Assembly: GCF_900496995.4 (NCBI RefSeq)
Contig: NW_024470325.1
Span: forward strand, 777,012-841,011
Direction: 5' to 3'
Length of the DNA stretch: 64,000 nt
Source of the DNA: Aquila chrysaetos chrysaetos
Lineage: Eukaryota; Chordata; Aves; Accipitriformes; Accipitridae
Below are positions 10,006 to 22,060 of this stretch, piece by piece. Position 1 is the first letter of the stretch. Every line of letters begins with the position of its first letter. Made by a program: the position numbers and the translations under genes. The notes beneath the pieces are model-generated. The model worked only from the letters and a program-made list of their open reading frames with translations, had not been told where the DNA came from and did no database searches.

Positions 10006-12263
10006 TCATGGCCTGGGGCTCTGGGACTGTTGTGCACAGAGCTCCGGTGTCACAGCCGCTGTGTCCTCAGGGGGATGTGCCAGAGACACCTCTTCAGCAT
10101 CATCATAGCCCATGCTCCCCAGGGACAGGGGCCACATGTCTCTTCAGCTCCAGGGACCCCAGCACTTCTCCAGGAGCGCAGGCTGGTCCCTGCAAGCAGC
10201 AAGGCAGGACAATGCAGTTTGGCCCATGGGGTCTGTACATCATCTTCCTCCCTGCTCCTCACCACATTCAGCTCCTTCTCCTACCCCTAGTCCCTCCAAG
10301 GAAGACTCCCAGGACAGGTATCCCCCTTCCCAGGAGGCTGGGGTCTCAGGACAGCAGTGACTTGGGTGGCACCAGGGATGGCACCCCAGGAACCAGCTGT
10401 GCTAAATTTCCCTCTCACCTCCGGGTGCATCCCTGGGCTCTGCTCCCTCCTCTGGCTCCCTGAGCATTTCCCTCTCTCCCTGCCCAGGGGCAACATCCTC
10501 CACGGGATCAGAAACTTCCCTGGCATCATCATAACCACCTGCTGGGTCACCTCCAGGTGGGACAAGAACATCTGAAAAGAGAGCGGAGCTGTTGACAGTG
10601 AGAAGATACGTCCTGCAGAGCAGAGGGAAGATGCGCAGGGACACAGGGCTGAGACACTGGTGTTGGCAGCACCACAGGAGACCCCCCCATGTCCTCCCCA
10701 TCTCCAGCGGTGACACTGAGTGACACCTCTTTCCATTACTTGTCTTCAGCGAGATCAACTCCTTCTTGCATCTGGTACCTGGCGCTGATCCCAGACCATC
10801 CTCCTCCTCGCTGACCCCCGGGTAGGGCTGCAGCTGGGTCAGGGACTCCTCTGAATAGGAGCCTGCAGAGATGCACAGTGGCTATTGCGAAGTGAGCCCC
10901 ACTGACCTGGCTCGTGGCCAGTGCTGCTGGGGAAGGGGGACCCACAGAGCTGGGGCTGCATGGGGAGGAGGGCTGGGAAATCACCCTGCCTCCCTGGGGC
11001 AAACCCTGTCTCAAAGGTGCTCCCAGAGCTGCCCTAGGACAGCCCCTTCCCTCACTCCACGGGTGTCACATGGGGAGCAGGGGCAGGAAGAGAGGGGCTG
11101 TCCCGCTGGGACAGGCAAAGCTGTTTGTTTGGGAGAAAGATCCCCTTCCAGGCCCAGGACCTGGATGGTCTCCCCACAGACCACGTGGCCCCAGTGTCAC
11201 AAGGACCATGGGCTGGGGGGCTTCAGGGAATCAGCCCGGGGTTGGGGCCAGGGGAAAGGGTCCTGCACATGTGCCTCCAGGGAGGACCCACACCCACCTG
11301 AGCGACCAAACCTCGCCTGCTTCTCCCACACTGGGCTGTAACCGATCTCCTCGTACAGGGCCTCAGGGAAGGGCTCCTGAGCACTCCTGGAGCCTGGGGA
11401 CAGAGGCAGGGCTGGCAGAGGGACAGGCAGAGGGGCAATGGGATCACACTGCGCTGCCCCAAACCTGTTTCTTGGGCCAGGCCAGGACTGGCCCGACAGC
11501 ACAGCCCCACTGCACTGTCCAGGCACAGCTGCCACGTCCCCAGTGAGGGCAACATCGCTGTGGAGATTATCTGGGGCAGCGTCTCCCTCGCATCATCCCA
11601 TCGGAGACAGCGCTCATGCCCCTCTGGCTCCTGGGTCATGCCCCCCTTGTCTGACCCTGGAGCAGCTCCCATGTTTCCTCCACCTGGAGCTTTCCCCTAT
11701 CTGCCCCATGGGTCTAGGGTAGCCAGGGGGTGGGCAGGGCTGGGCAGAGGGGACGGCCTGGGGGCCTGACACCACGGAGATGGACCCTGCTGCCCTGCAC
11801 TCCTCCTATCATCTTCCTTGTCCCAGAGACACCCCCAGCACTACCCAGAGCACTGCCAGCCTTGGCCATCTCCCTTCTGCTCACATCTCCCCCAGCCCCA
11901 CTCTGCCATTTCTCTCCTCACCCCATCGCTACCTCCCCCCGCCTCTGGGCTCTCTCCACCCCTTGCTGCTGGTGCCCCACGGCCAGGCACTCAATGGGGT
12001 GGTGCATGGGACTGGTGGCAGCACACAGTCTCATCCCCCCAGCTCTGCCTGGGCCCCTCACTGACACCCTGCAGCCCTTCCAGGAGGTATCTATCTCCCC
12101 CTGGGAGCGCAGTGGAAAGACCAACCTCTGCGCCCAGCCCTGGTGCTTAGTGCTTGCCCAGCCAGGAGGGCCAGGAGCAGGCAGAGAAGGGCCCCCAGGA
12201 TGATGCAGATGATGACGGGTACTGAGACTCTCCCGCTGCCACTCACACGGCCCCGGGGGGAAT
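10006..12263 (-). CDS. Scavenger receptor cysteine-rich (CD163/WC1-type), transmembrane and cytoplasmic-tail exons only
   Basis: Five minus-strand exons with GT-AG borders, all in phase 1. 12126-12263 holds a juxtamembrane segment and one membrane helix (VPVIICIILGALLCLLLALL). 11298-11393 holds PEALYEEIGYSPVWEKQ. 10779-10862 holds SYSEESLTQLQPY and acidic residues. 10419-10571 holds GGYDDAREVSDPVEDV. 10006-10139 holds SMGYDDAEEVSLAHPPE and ends TGA (10006-10008). Tyrosine motifs of the YEEL and NYDDAEEV kind typify the tails of group B scavenger receptors such as WC1 and CD163; YEEI is also the preferred ligand of Src-family SH2 domains. The acceptor of the last exon (at 10140) has a weak pyrimidine tract, but it is the only phase-compatible choice I found. 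No SRCR domain exon lies upstream: an ERV edge begins 118 bp away and the ectodomain is absent from the window. So this is either a truncated gene or a rearranged/misjoined locus. The product would be a type I surface receptor of leukocytes (family knowledge). Confidence 0.8.
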
Positions 12264-12381
12264 CTGTGTGGGCAAGAATATGGAAAGGCCAGCACCAGGC
12301 CTGGGTGAGGTGGAAAAAGCACCATTCCTGACCCCCATCACACAAGGCAGCAGGGGGTGGAGGGCCACATGGATGAGCGAT

Positions 12382-12963
12382 TGTCGTGGTTTAACCCCAG
12401 CCAGCAACTAAGCACCACGCAGCCGCTCACTCACTCTCCCCCCCACCCAGTGGGATGGGGGAGAAAATCGGGAAAAAGAAGCAAAACCCACGGGTTGAGA
12501 TAAGAACGATTTAATAGAACAGAAAAGAAGAAACGAATAATGATAATGATAACACTAATAAAATGACAACAGCAATAATGAAAGGATTGGAATGTACAAA
12601 TGATGCTCATTGCAATTGTTCACCACCCACCGACCGGCACCCAGCTAGTCCCCCGGGCGGCGATTCCCCGCCCCCCCTTCCCAGTTCCTATACTGGATGG
12701 GACGTCACATGGTATGGAATACCCTGTTGGCCAGTTTGGGTCAGGTGCCCTGGCTGAGTCCTGTGCCAACTTCTTGTGCCCCTTCAGCTTTCTCGCTGGC
12801 TGGGCATCAGAAGCTGAAAACTCCTTGACATTAGTCTAAACACTACTGAGCAACAACTGAAAACATCAGTGTTATCAACATTCTTCACATACTGAACTCA
12901 AAACATAGCACTGTACCAGCTACTAGGAAGACAGTTAGCTCTATCCCAGCTGAAACTAGGACA
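12382..12963 (-). repeat. 3' LTR of ERV copy A
   Basis: 582 bp, minus-strand TGTCCTAG...ACGACA. The left flank (12377-12381) is intron of the scavenger receptor gene, not satellite. Confidence 0.9.
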
Positions 12964-13497
12964 GTATCCACCCCTTATTCTATACCATTGACGTCATGCT
13001 CAGTTCCTATACCTTTAGTTACATCCTGGTCAATCATCATCAGCTTTTCCATCCCTTTGAGACATATGAACAATGATATAATTATATATATGTATACATA
13101 CACAGAGATATCATTCTTTTAGTTTATGGGTTATGTTCATTAAATGTTCGTTGAGTTCATTTAGTTCCTGACTCTGGGCTCCATTTGTCATACCAGCCTT
13201 TCTGGGCAGGAGGGATGATGCAAAGTCCTCTCAGTCGGTAGAGCAGAGTTGGGCTTCAGTGCAGTGTGACGAGCAGGTGACATTGGACGCAGCAGGAGGA
13301 TGGTGTGCACCGTTGGATTGTTGCATGCTGGAGTCAGTTCTGGTTCCATCACTACCGCGCTTTGCTCAGTTTTTATCACAGTTCTTTCTTGCTTGATCTA
13401 AGTGACTCTTACTATAGTACTATGGATATAGCATATAACAATTATAGTACTGATAACATACAGTAGCAGGGTTATATAGCAACTAATATCATACAGG

Positions 13498-16400
13498 TTA
13501 ATCCTGGCTATTCTCACCTAAAATCAAATCCCCTTGAGGCACACATTGGACTTCCCCATCTTTTCGCATCACCCACCAAGTGCACCCAGGCCCTTGAGCA
13601 AAAGCAATCCCACAAATGGGTTTCCCACCTTTGGCTGAGGCAGGAGTAACCCAGACTGTCTTCCCTAACATATTTTTTATGTGCACTACAGGGACTTTAT
13701 CCCCTTCTACAGTACGTAAAAATTCTGACTGGGCAGGGCCACCCCGATTGGCAGATCCTCTGGTGTTGCCTAACCAGGTGGTTTTTGCTAAATGTGTATC
13801 CCAATGTTTGAAAGTTCCACCCCCCATTGCTCTCAATGTAGTCTTTAACAGTCCGTTGTATCGCTCAATTTTCCCAGAGGCTGGTGCATGATAGGGGATG
13901 TGATACACCCACTCAATGCCATGCTCTTTGGCCCAGGTGTCTATGAGGTTGCTTCGGAAATGAGTCCCGTTGTCTGACTCAATTCTCTCTGGGGTGCCGT
14001 GTCACCATGAGACCTGCTTTTCAAGGCCCAAGATAGCGTTCTGGGCGGTGGCATGGGGTACAGAATATGTTTCCAGCCATCCGGTGGTTGTTTCCACCAT
14101 TGTGAGCACATAGCGCTTGCCTTGGCGAGTTTGTGGAAGTGTGATATAGTCAATCTGCCAGGCTTCCCCAAATTTATATTTCAGCCATCGTCCTCCATAC
14201 CACAGGGGCTTTAACCGTTTGGCTTGCTTAATTGCAGCACATGTTTCACATTCATGGATAACCTGTGCAATAGTGTCCATGGTCAAGTCCACCCCTCAGT
14301 CACGAGCCCATCTATATGTTGCATCTCTTCCCTGATGGCCTGAAGCATCATGGGCCCATCGAGCCATAAATAGTTCACTCTTAAGTTGCCAGTCCAGGTC
14401 CACCTGAGCCACTTCAATCTTGGCAGCCTGATCCACCTGTTGGTTATTTTGATGTTCTTCAGTGGCCCGACTCTTGGGTACGTGAGCATCTACATGACGT
14501 ACTTTTACAACCAGATTCTCTAGCCGGGACGCAATATCTTGCCACAGTGTGGCAGCCCAAATGGGTTTACCTCTGCGCTGCCAGTTGCTCTGCTTCCATT
14601 GCTGTAACCACCCCCCACAGGGCATTTGCCACCATCCATGAGTCAGGATAGAGATAGAGCACTGGCCACTTTTCTCTTTCAGCAATGTCTAACGCTAGCT
14701 GGATGGCCTTCACCTCTGCAAACTGACTCGATTCACCTTCTCCTTCAGCAGTTTCTGCGACTTGTCATGTAGGACTCCATACAGCAGCCTTCCACCTCCG
14801 ATGCTTTCCCACAATGCGACAGGACCCATCAGTGAACAGAGCATATTGCCTCTCATTTTCTGGCAGTTTATTATACAGCGGGGCTTCTTCAGCACGCGTT
14901 ACCTCCTCCTCTGGTGACGTTCCAAAATCTTTGCCTTCTGGCCAGTCTGTGATCACTTCTAAAATTCCTGGGCGACTGGGGTTTCCTTTGCAAGCCCGTT
15001 GTGTGATCAGTGCAATCCACTTACTCCACGTGGCATCAGTCGCGTGATGTGTAGAGGAGACCCTCCCTTTGAACATCCAGCCCAGCACTGGCAGTCGGGG
15101 TGCTAAGAGGAGCTGTGTTTCAGTACCAGCTACTTCTGAGGCAGCTCGAACTCCTTCATATGCTGCCAATATCTCTTTTTCAGTTGGAGTACAGCGAGCC
15201 TCGGATCCTCGATATCCTCGACTCCAAAACCCCAGGGGTCGACCTCGGGTCTCCCCGGGTGCTTTCTGCCAGAGGCTCCAGGTAGGGCCATTCTCCCCAG
15301 CTGCAGTACAGAGCACATTTTTAACATCTTGTCCTGCCCGGACTGGTCCAAGGGCTACTGCATGAACAATCTCCTGCTTGATTTGTTCAAAGGCTTGCTG
15401 TTGCTCAGGGCCCCATTTAAAATCATTCTTCTTCCAGGTCACTTGATAGAGAGGGCTTACAATCAGACTGTAATTTGGAATATGCATTCTCCAAAAACCC
15501 ACAACACCTAAGAAAGCCTGTGTTTCCTTTCTATTAGTCGGTGGAGACATAGCTGCTATTTTGTTGATCACATCCATTGGGATCTGACGACGTCCACCTT
15601 GCCATTTTATTCCTAAAAACAGGATCTCCTGTGCAGGTCCTTTGACCTTACTTTCTTTTATGGCAAAACCGGCTTTCAGAAGGATTTGGATTATTTTCTT
15701 CCCTTTCTCAAAGACTTCTTCTGGCATGTTGCCCCATACAATGATGTCATCAATGTATTGCAGGTGTTCCGGAGCTTCACCTTTTTCCAGTGCAGTCTGG
15801 ATTAGTCCATGGCAAATGGTGAGGCTGTGTTTCCACCCCTGGGGCAATCGATTCCAAGTGTACTGGACACCCCTCCAAGTAAAGGCAAACTGTGGACGAC
15901 ACTCTGCTGCCAGAGGGATTGAGAAAAATGCATTAGCAATGTCAATTGTAGCATACCACTTGGCTGCCTTTGACTCTAGTTCGTATTGAAGTTCTAGCAT
16001 ATCTGGAACGGCAGCACTCAGCAGTGGCGTAACTTCATTCAGGCCACGATAGTCAACTGTGAGTCTCCACTCCCCATTAGACTTTCGCACTGGCCATATG
16101 GGACTATTAAAGGGTGAGCGAGTTTTGCTGATCACTCCTTGGCTCTCCAGTTGGCGAATCAACTTGTGGATGCGAATCAGAGAGTCTTGGTTGGTGCGAT
16201 ATTGCCGCCGGTGCACCGTCGTGGTAGCAATTGGCACTTGTTGTTCTTCAACCTTCAGCAACCCCACAATCGAAGGGTCTTGAGAGAGACCAGGCAGGGT
16301 AGACAGCTGTTCAGTGCCCTCCGTCTCCAAGGCAGCTATACCAAAAGCCCATCGATACCCCTTCGGGTCCTGAAAATACCCTCTCCTGAGATAGTCTATG

Positions 16401-16558
16401 CCAAGGGTACACGGAGCCTCCGGACCAGTCACAATGGGGTGTTTCTGCCATTCATTCCCAGTTAGGCTTACTTCAGCTTCCAATACAGTTAACTCTTGGG
16501 ATCCCGCTGTCACACCAGAAATACAGATGGGTTCTGCCCCTTTATAACTTGATGGCAT
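13498..16558 (-). mobile_element. pol-like region of ERV copy A
   Basis: Fossil pol. Order on the minus strand: end of an aspartic protease, reverse transcriptase with NGEWRLTVDYRGLNE and the YIDDI block, connection and RNase H (ALFTDGSCR), then an integrase with WQIDYITLP and a C-terminal part. Family resemblance is to ERVL and spumaviruses. Broken, with a small number of interruptions. Confidence 0.88.
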
Positions 16559-16690
16559 TAGAGTGCACTGTGCGCCGGTGTCTACTAGAGCCTTCTACTC
16601 CTGTGGGTCTAACGTGCCAGGCCATCGAATCCACACAGTCCAATAGACCCGGTTATCCCTTTCCTCCACCTGGCTGGAGGCAGGGCCCCT

Positions 16691-18526
16691 CTAATTCTGG
16701 CCAGAGTATCCGGTATTCACTTCTCGTAAAATTGGCTCAGGAGTCCCTTCAAGAGGATCAGAAAGAAGATCAGCCCTTCTACTCTGTTTGGAAACTGGAG
16801 CGGCATTTTTCCTAGTAGAATCCCCTTTTGTGGTGGTTTTTCCTCGCAGCTCACGTACCCGTGCATTTAGGGCCGAGGTAGGTTTTCCATCCCGTTTCTT
16901 CATGTCCTCTCCATGATCACATAGGTAAAACCACAGGGCACCTCGCGGTGTGTACCTTCTATATTCTCTCTCGTGGGCAGAGGAGCGCTCACTCCTAATA
17001 GCTGAGACATTGGTCCTTACAGGTGGGCAATAGGACATATCCTCTTTGAATTGCTGGAAATCCTCGGACAGCTTCTCCACAGATGAAATGCAGGCTTGTA
17101 GGGAGGAGGAGAGATTTTCTTCGTATTGACGGAGTTGGCGAGCCACTTCATCCACTGTCGGTGCCTCTTCGTCTTTCCAGGTCATTATTGCCAGTGAGTT
17201 GGCATAGGACGATGGTGCGCTCCGTACAAATTTCCGCCACATGGGTCGTGTGCATTGGACTTCGTCTGGATCTTTGGGTAATTGTGGGTTGTCCGGGTCA
17301 TGATGAATCGTCTCTAGCACAGCTAATTCCCTCAGATATTGGATACCTTTTTCCATGGTGGTCCACTTGCTTGATTGACATATAACATCTTCCTTAAAGG
17401 GGTACCTTTCCTTCACACTTGACAAGAGTCGCCTCCACAGGCTGATGGCTTGTGTTCCTCTTCCAATTGCCTTGTCAATGCCACCTTCCCTGGCAAACGA
17501 TCCCAGCTGCTTGGCTTCCCTACCTTCTAATTCCAAGCTATTATCCCCATTGTCCCAGCATCGGAGAAGCCAGGTGATAATATGCTCACCTATACGGCGG
17601 CCAAAATCTTTTCGCATATCCCGCAGCTCACTCAAGGATAGGGACCGGGTTATTACCTCTGGTTCTGCCTCTTCCTCCTGTTCCCGTGATGACCCTGGTT
17701 CACCTTCATCCTTTGCTAAGCGAGCTGATTTTTTTGTATATTTCTTTTTCTGTATGGGGGCAACTGATACTGGTGCAGGTTGATCCGCTGGTTCAGTTGC
17801 AGTATTGCTCGCCGGGTTTTGGTTTTGGATAACCGCAGCGTCTCTCGCCAAGGTTTGGGTAGCAGCGTCTGTCACCAAGGTTTGGGTAGCAGCAGTGCTC
17901 GTTGCCGTGGCTGGAGGGGCTGCAGTGCCTGTTGCCGAGGTTTGGGTATCCACAGTTCTCATTGCCAGGGCTGGAGGGGTCGTGGTGCCTGTCACCAAGG
18001 TCTGGGTGGCCGCAGTGCTCATCGTTTTGTTGTTAGGTCCAGAGACCTTCTCTTCCCCTTGAGGGTGCTGAGTTGTGTCGAACAGGGCTCGATAGGCACG
18101 GGCCAGGCCCCAGCACGTTGCAGTGATTTGTATCTCTCTGGAGCTGCCGGGGTGACAGCATACCTTTTCCAAATATTTTACTAGTTCTTCTGGATTCTGC
18201 ACTTGTTCAGGGGTGAATTTCCAAAACATTGGAGGTGCCCGCTTTTCCAGGTACTTGCCCATCCTACCCCACACACCCTGCCACTCATAATTATCCAGCC
18301 TCGGGGCAGACCTCTGGGTGATCTTCTTAAATAGTTGTTTAACCTTAAACAAGAGCTGAACTACATTCAGGAGCATGCTAATTCCCAGCAGTAGGGCTAG
18401 GACCGGGCTGGTATCAACATCCCAAGAGTATTCAAATTTTTCAAAATTCCCAAACACCATTGTAACTGGACTGAAGGAGAAAGGAGAGGGGAAGAAAGGT
18501 ATCCCACTCATAGACTGGTTTTCCAA
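16691..18526 (-). mobile_element. gag-like frame of ERV copy A
   Basis: An open stretch of about 611 codons, one hydrophobic segment near the N-terminus (PVLALLLGISMLLNVVQLLF), a low-complexity part of repeated T-A-A-T-Q-T-L blocks (about 17830-18030), then a helical region. By position this is the gag product of the class III element. Fossil; I do not infer host use. Confidence 0.8.
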
Positions 18527-18898
18527 GGAGGAAAGGTAAATGGTATAATTATTAATAGTTTCCCACAGATGGCTCCCGCACTATAAAGGTGACAATGCTG
18601 AGTGCAAATACCGGATTAATTCCACAGCTGATGACTTTATCATACCATAAACCAGTGTTATACAATACATCAAAGCGAAAACCTTAATCCACCTCCCACA
18701 GATGATAAGCAGCAGAAGAGGGACTACATACAGCAAGCGAGGTGATACATAACAGAACTTTAAAAAACCAGAGCAACAACTCTAAGAACACATAAATCAG
18801 CATAATGACCAGCGACTATTAGACCAATATAATGAATGCTTATAACAAATTTGTTTTAACGAGCTCTGGTCAGGTTTGCCGTTATCTCAACCTTTCGG

Positions 18899-18916
18899 GC
18901 GCCACGTTGGGTGCCA
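18899..18916 (-). other. Primer binding site of ERV copy A
   Basis: The minus strand reads TGGCACCCAACGTGGCGC, eight bases inside the 5' LTR. It resembles the tRNA-Lys(1,2) site used by spumaviruses and several betaretroviruses. Confidence 0.75.
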
Positions 18917-18924
18917 AAATGGAC

Positions 18925-19506
18925 TGTTGTGGTTTAACCCCAGCCAGCAACTAAGCACCACGAAGCCGCTCACTCACTCTCCCCCCCACCCAGTGGGATG
19001 GGGGAGAAAATCGGGAAAAAGCAGCAAAACCCATGGGTTGAGATAAGAACAGTTTAACAGAACAGAAAAGAAGAAACTAATCATGATAATGATAACACTA
19101 ATTAAATGACAACAGCAATAATGAAAGGATTGGAATGTACAATTGATGCGCAGTGCAATTGTTCACCACCCGCCGACCGGCACCCAGCTAGTCCCCCGGG
19201 CGGCGATTCCCTGCCCCCACTTCCCAGTTCCTATACTAGATGGGACGTCCCATGGTATGGAATACCCCGTTGGCCAGTTTGGGTCAGGTGCCCTGGCTGT
19301 GTCTTGTGCCAACTTCTTGTGCCCCTCCAGCTTTCTCGCTGGCTGAGCATGAGAAGCTGAAAACTCCTTGACATTAGTCTAAACACTACTTAGCAACAAC
19401 TGAAAACATCGGTGTTATCAACATTCTTCACATACTGAGCTCAAAACATAGCACCGTACCAGCTACTAGGAAGACAGTTAACTCTATCCCAGCTGAAACT
19501 AGGACA
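18925..19506 (-). repeat. 5' LTR of ERV copy A
   Basis: 582 bp; the outer flank is satellite reading ACCTGGTGTCACAATGGG. The same point (as its complement) flanks copy B at 40354-40358. Confidence 0.9.
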
Positions 19507-22060
19507 ACCTGGTGTCACAATGGGCGTGCGGGGGTAGACCCACCCTCCCTACCTGAAACGCTGGGGTAGGACTGGCAACCCTACCTTATGCTCCAGGGTA
19601 CTACCGTTGCCCCTACTGGTACTCCCGGCTAGTACCGGTACCTCTGCTGGTACTCCCGGCTAGTACTGATACCACTACTGGTACTCCCAGGTACACCTGG
19701 TGTCACAGTGTACACGTGTGGGTAGACCCACCCTCCCTACCTGACCCTCTTGGTTAGGCCTGGTGACCCTACCTGATGCTCCGGGGTACTGCCATTACCC
19801 CTACTGCTACTCCGGGGTAGTTCCGGTACCACTACTGGCACCCCCGGGTACAACTGGTGTCACAATGGGCGCGTGGGGATAGATTTACCCTCCCTACCTG
19901 AAAATCTGGGGTTGGCCTGGCGACCCGACCTGATAGTCCGACGTAGTACTGTTACCGCTACTGGTACTCTCGGCTAGTACCGGTACCCCTACGGGTACAC
20001 CTTGTATCACAATGGGCACATGGGGTAGACCCGCCGTCCCTATGTGAAACTCAAGGGTAGGCCTGGCGACACTACCTGATGCTCCAGGGTAGTACCGTTA
20101 CCCCTACTGGTACTCCCGGCTAGTACCGGTACCTCTGATGGTACTCCTGGCTAGTACCGGTATCACTACTGGTACTCCCGGGTACACCTGGTGTCACAGT
20201 GTACACGTGGGGGTAGACCCACCCTCCCTACCTGACCCTCTGGGGTAGGCCTGGTGACCCTACCTGATGCTCCGGGGTACTGCCATTATCCCTACTGGTA
20301 CTCCGGTCTAGTTCCGGTACCACTACTGGTGCTCCCGGGTACAACTGGTGTCACGATGGGCGTGTGGGGTAACGGTACTACCCTGGAGCATCAGGTAGGG
20401 TCACCAGGCCTACCCCAGAGGGTCAGGTAGGGACGCCAGGCTTAACCACAGAGGGTCAGGTAGGGAGGGCAGGTCTACGCCGATGCGTGCACACTGTGAC
20501 ACCAGGTGTACCCCGGAGTAAAAGTGGGGGTACCGGTACTAGCCGGGAGTACAAGCAGAGGTACCGGTACTAGAAGGGAGTACCAGTAGGGGTACAGGAA
20601 CTACACCGGAGTACCAGAAGGGGTAACAGTACGCCAGGTCTACCCCACAGGGTCAGGTATGGAGGGCGGGTCTACGCCCACGCACCCTTTGTGACACACG
20701 TTGTACCTGGGAGTACCAGCAGTGGTACCGGAACTACCCAGGAGTACCAGTACGGGCAACAGTAGCACCCCAGAGCATCAGGTAGGGATGCCAGGCCTAC
20801 CCCGGAGCATCAGATAGGGACACCAGAGCAACACCAGAAGTTAAGGTAGGGAGGGCGGGTCTTCCCCCGCACGCCCATTGTGACACCAGGTGTACCCCAG
20901 ACTACCAGTAGGGGTACCGGTACTAGCCGGGAGTACCAGCAGGGATAACGGTACTACCCCGGAGCATCAGGTAGGGTCACCCGGCCTACCCCAGACGGTC
21001 AGGTAGGGAGGGCAAGTCTACCCCCGCGCACCCATTGTGACACCAGTTGTACCCGGGAGTACCAGTAGGGGTACCGGAACTACTACAGAGTACCAGTAGG
21101 GGTAACGGTACAACCCTGGAGCATCAGGTAGGGTCACCAGGCCTACCCCAGAGGTTCAGGGAGGGAGGGCAGGTCTACCCCTGCGCGCCCATTGTGACAC
21201 CATTTGTATCTGGGAGCACGAGCAGGTGTACCGGAAACTACCCCAGAGTACCAGTAGGGGTAACAGTACTACCCTGAAGCATCAGGTAGGGATGCCAGGT
21301 CTAGCCCGCCTTTGCCTGTAGGGAGGCCATGTTTACCCAGCCCTTGTGGGTAGAGAGGCCAGGTCTGACCCGCCTTTGCGTGTAGGGAGGCCTGCTCTAC
21401 CCCCCGCGCGGTTAGTGAGGGCAGGTCTTCCACGCCTGTGCCGGTTGGAATGCCAGGTCTACCCCGTCCGATGGGTGTGGATGCCAGGTCTACCTCGCCC
21501 GCACCAGTAGAGAGGCCAGGTCTACCCTGCCCACGCGGGTTGGGAGGCCATGTCTACCCCGCCCGCGCAGGTAGGGATGCCAGATCTACCCCGTCCTTGC
21601 CGGTAGGGAGGCCAGGTCTAACCCCAGCTGTGCTAGTATGGAGGCCAGGTCTACCTTGCCCGCATGGGTATGGAGGGACACATCTACCCAGCCTGGGCGG
21701 GCAGGGAGGCCGGGTCTTCCCCAGCCTGTGCTGGTAGGAGTCGAGGTCTACCCTGCCTTGCCAGTAGGGAGGCAAGTCTACCCCGCTCACGCCAGTAGGG
21801 AGGCCAGGTCTACCCAGCCTGCGTGGGTAGGGAGGTCAGGTCTACGCCGACATTGCCAGTAGGGTGGTCAGGTTTACCCCACCCACTTGGGTAGAGAGGC
21901 CAGATCTACCCTGCTCGCGCTGGCAGGGAGGCCAGGTCTGCCCCTCTCGCCTTTGCAGGGAGGCCAGGTCTACCCCACACGGGAGGGTAGGAAGGCCAGG
22001 TCTACCCCGCCCACACGGGTATTGAGGCCAGGTCTACCCTGCCCGCACCGGCATGGAGGC
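19507..22060. repeat. Minisatellite array (150-190 bp higher-order part, then 32-bp part)
   Basis: 19507-21300 consists of a complex unit of about 150-190 bp (GGTGTCACAATGGGC ... CCCTCCCTACCTGA ... GATGCTCC ... GTACCGTTACCCCTACTGG ... CTAGTACCGGTACC). 21300-22060 consists of the 32-bp unit in reverse orientation. The complex unit switches strand near 20357. No gene seen. Confidence 0.95.

Larger units (their letters stand above)
12382..19506 (-). mobile_element. Class III (ERVL/spuma-like) endogenous retrovirus, copy A, with both LTRs
   Basis: A fossil provirus of 7.1 kb on the minus strand: 5' LTR 18925-19506, primer site, gag-like frame, protease-RT-RNase H-integrase, no recognisable env, 3' LTR 12382-12963. 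By eye the two 582-bp LTRs differ at about 29 positions (about 5%), suggesting an insertion of the order of ten million years or more, depending on the rate assumed. It is broken but with only a few interruptions, and the long gag and RT frames remain. The two outer flanks do not share a 5-bp duplication. Copy B at 40359 is its inverted partner. Confidence 0.92.
12450..22060 (+). repeat. Arm A of a large inverted repeat
   Basis: ERV copy A plus 2.55 kb of satellite is colinear, on the opposite strand, with 37788-47411. Matching landmarks include both sides of the 5' LTR insertion point, the satellite orientation switch and the inner end (GTATTGAGGCCAGG ... GGCATGGAGGC). Protein-level comparison in RT and integrase suggests a few percent divergence, with some satellite indels. 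Confidence 0.88.

Noticed and set aside
16691-18526. The long gag-like frame as a possible domesticated host gene
   Set aside because: It sits in an ordinary provirus with pol and LTRs, its partner in copy B is broken, and no independent host promoter or splice structure is visible.
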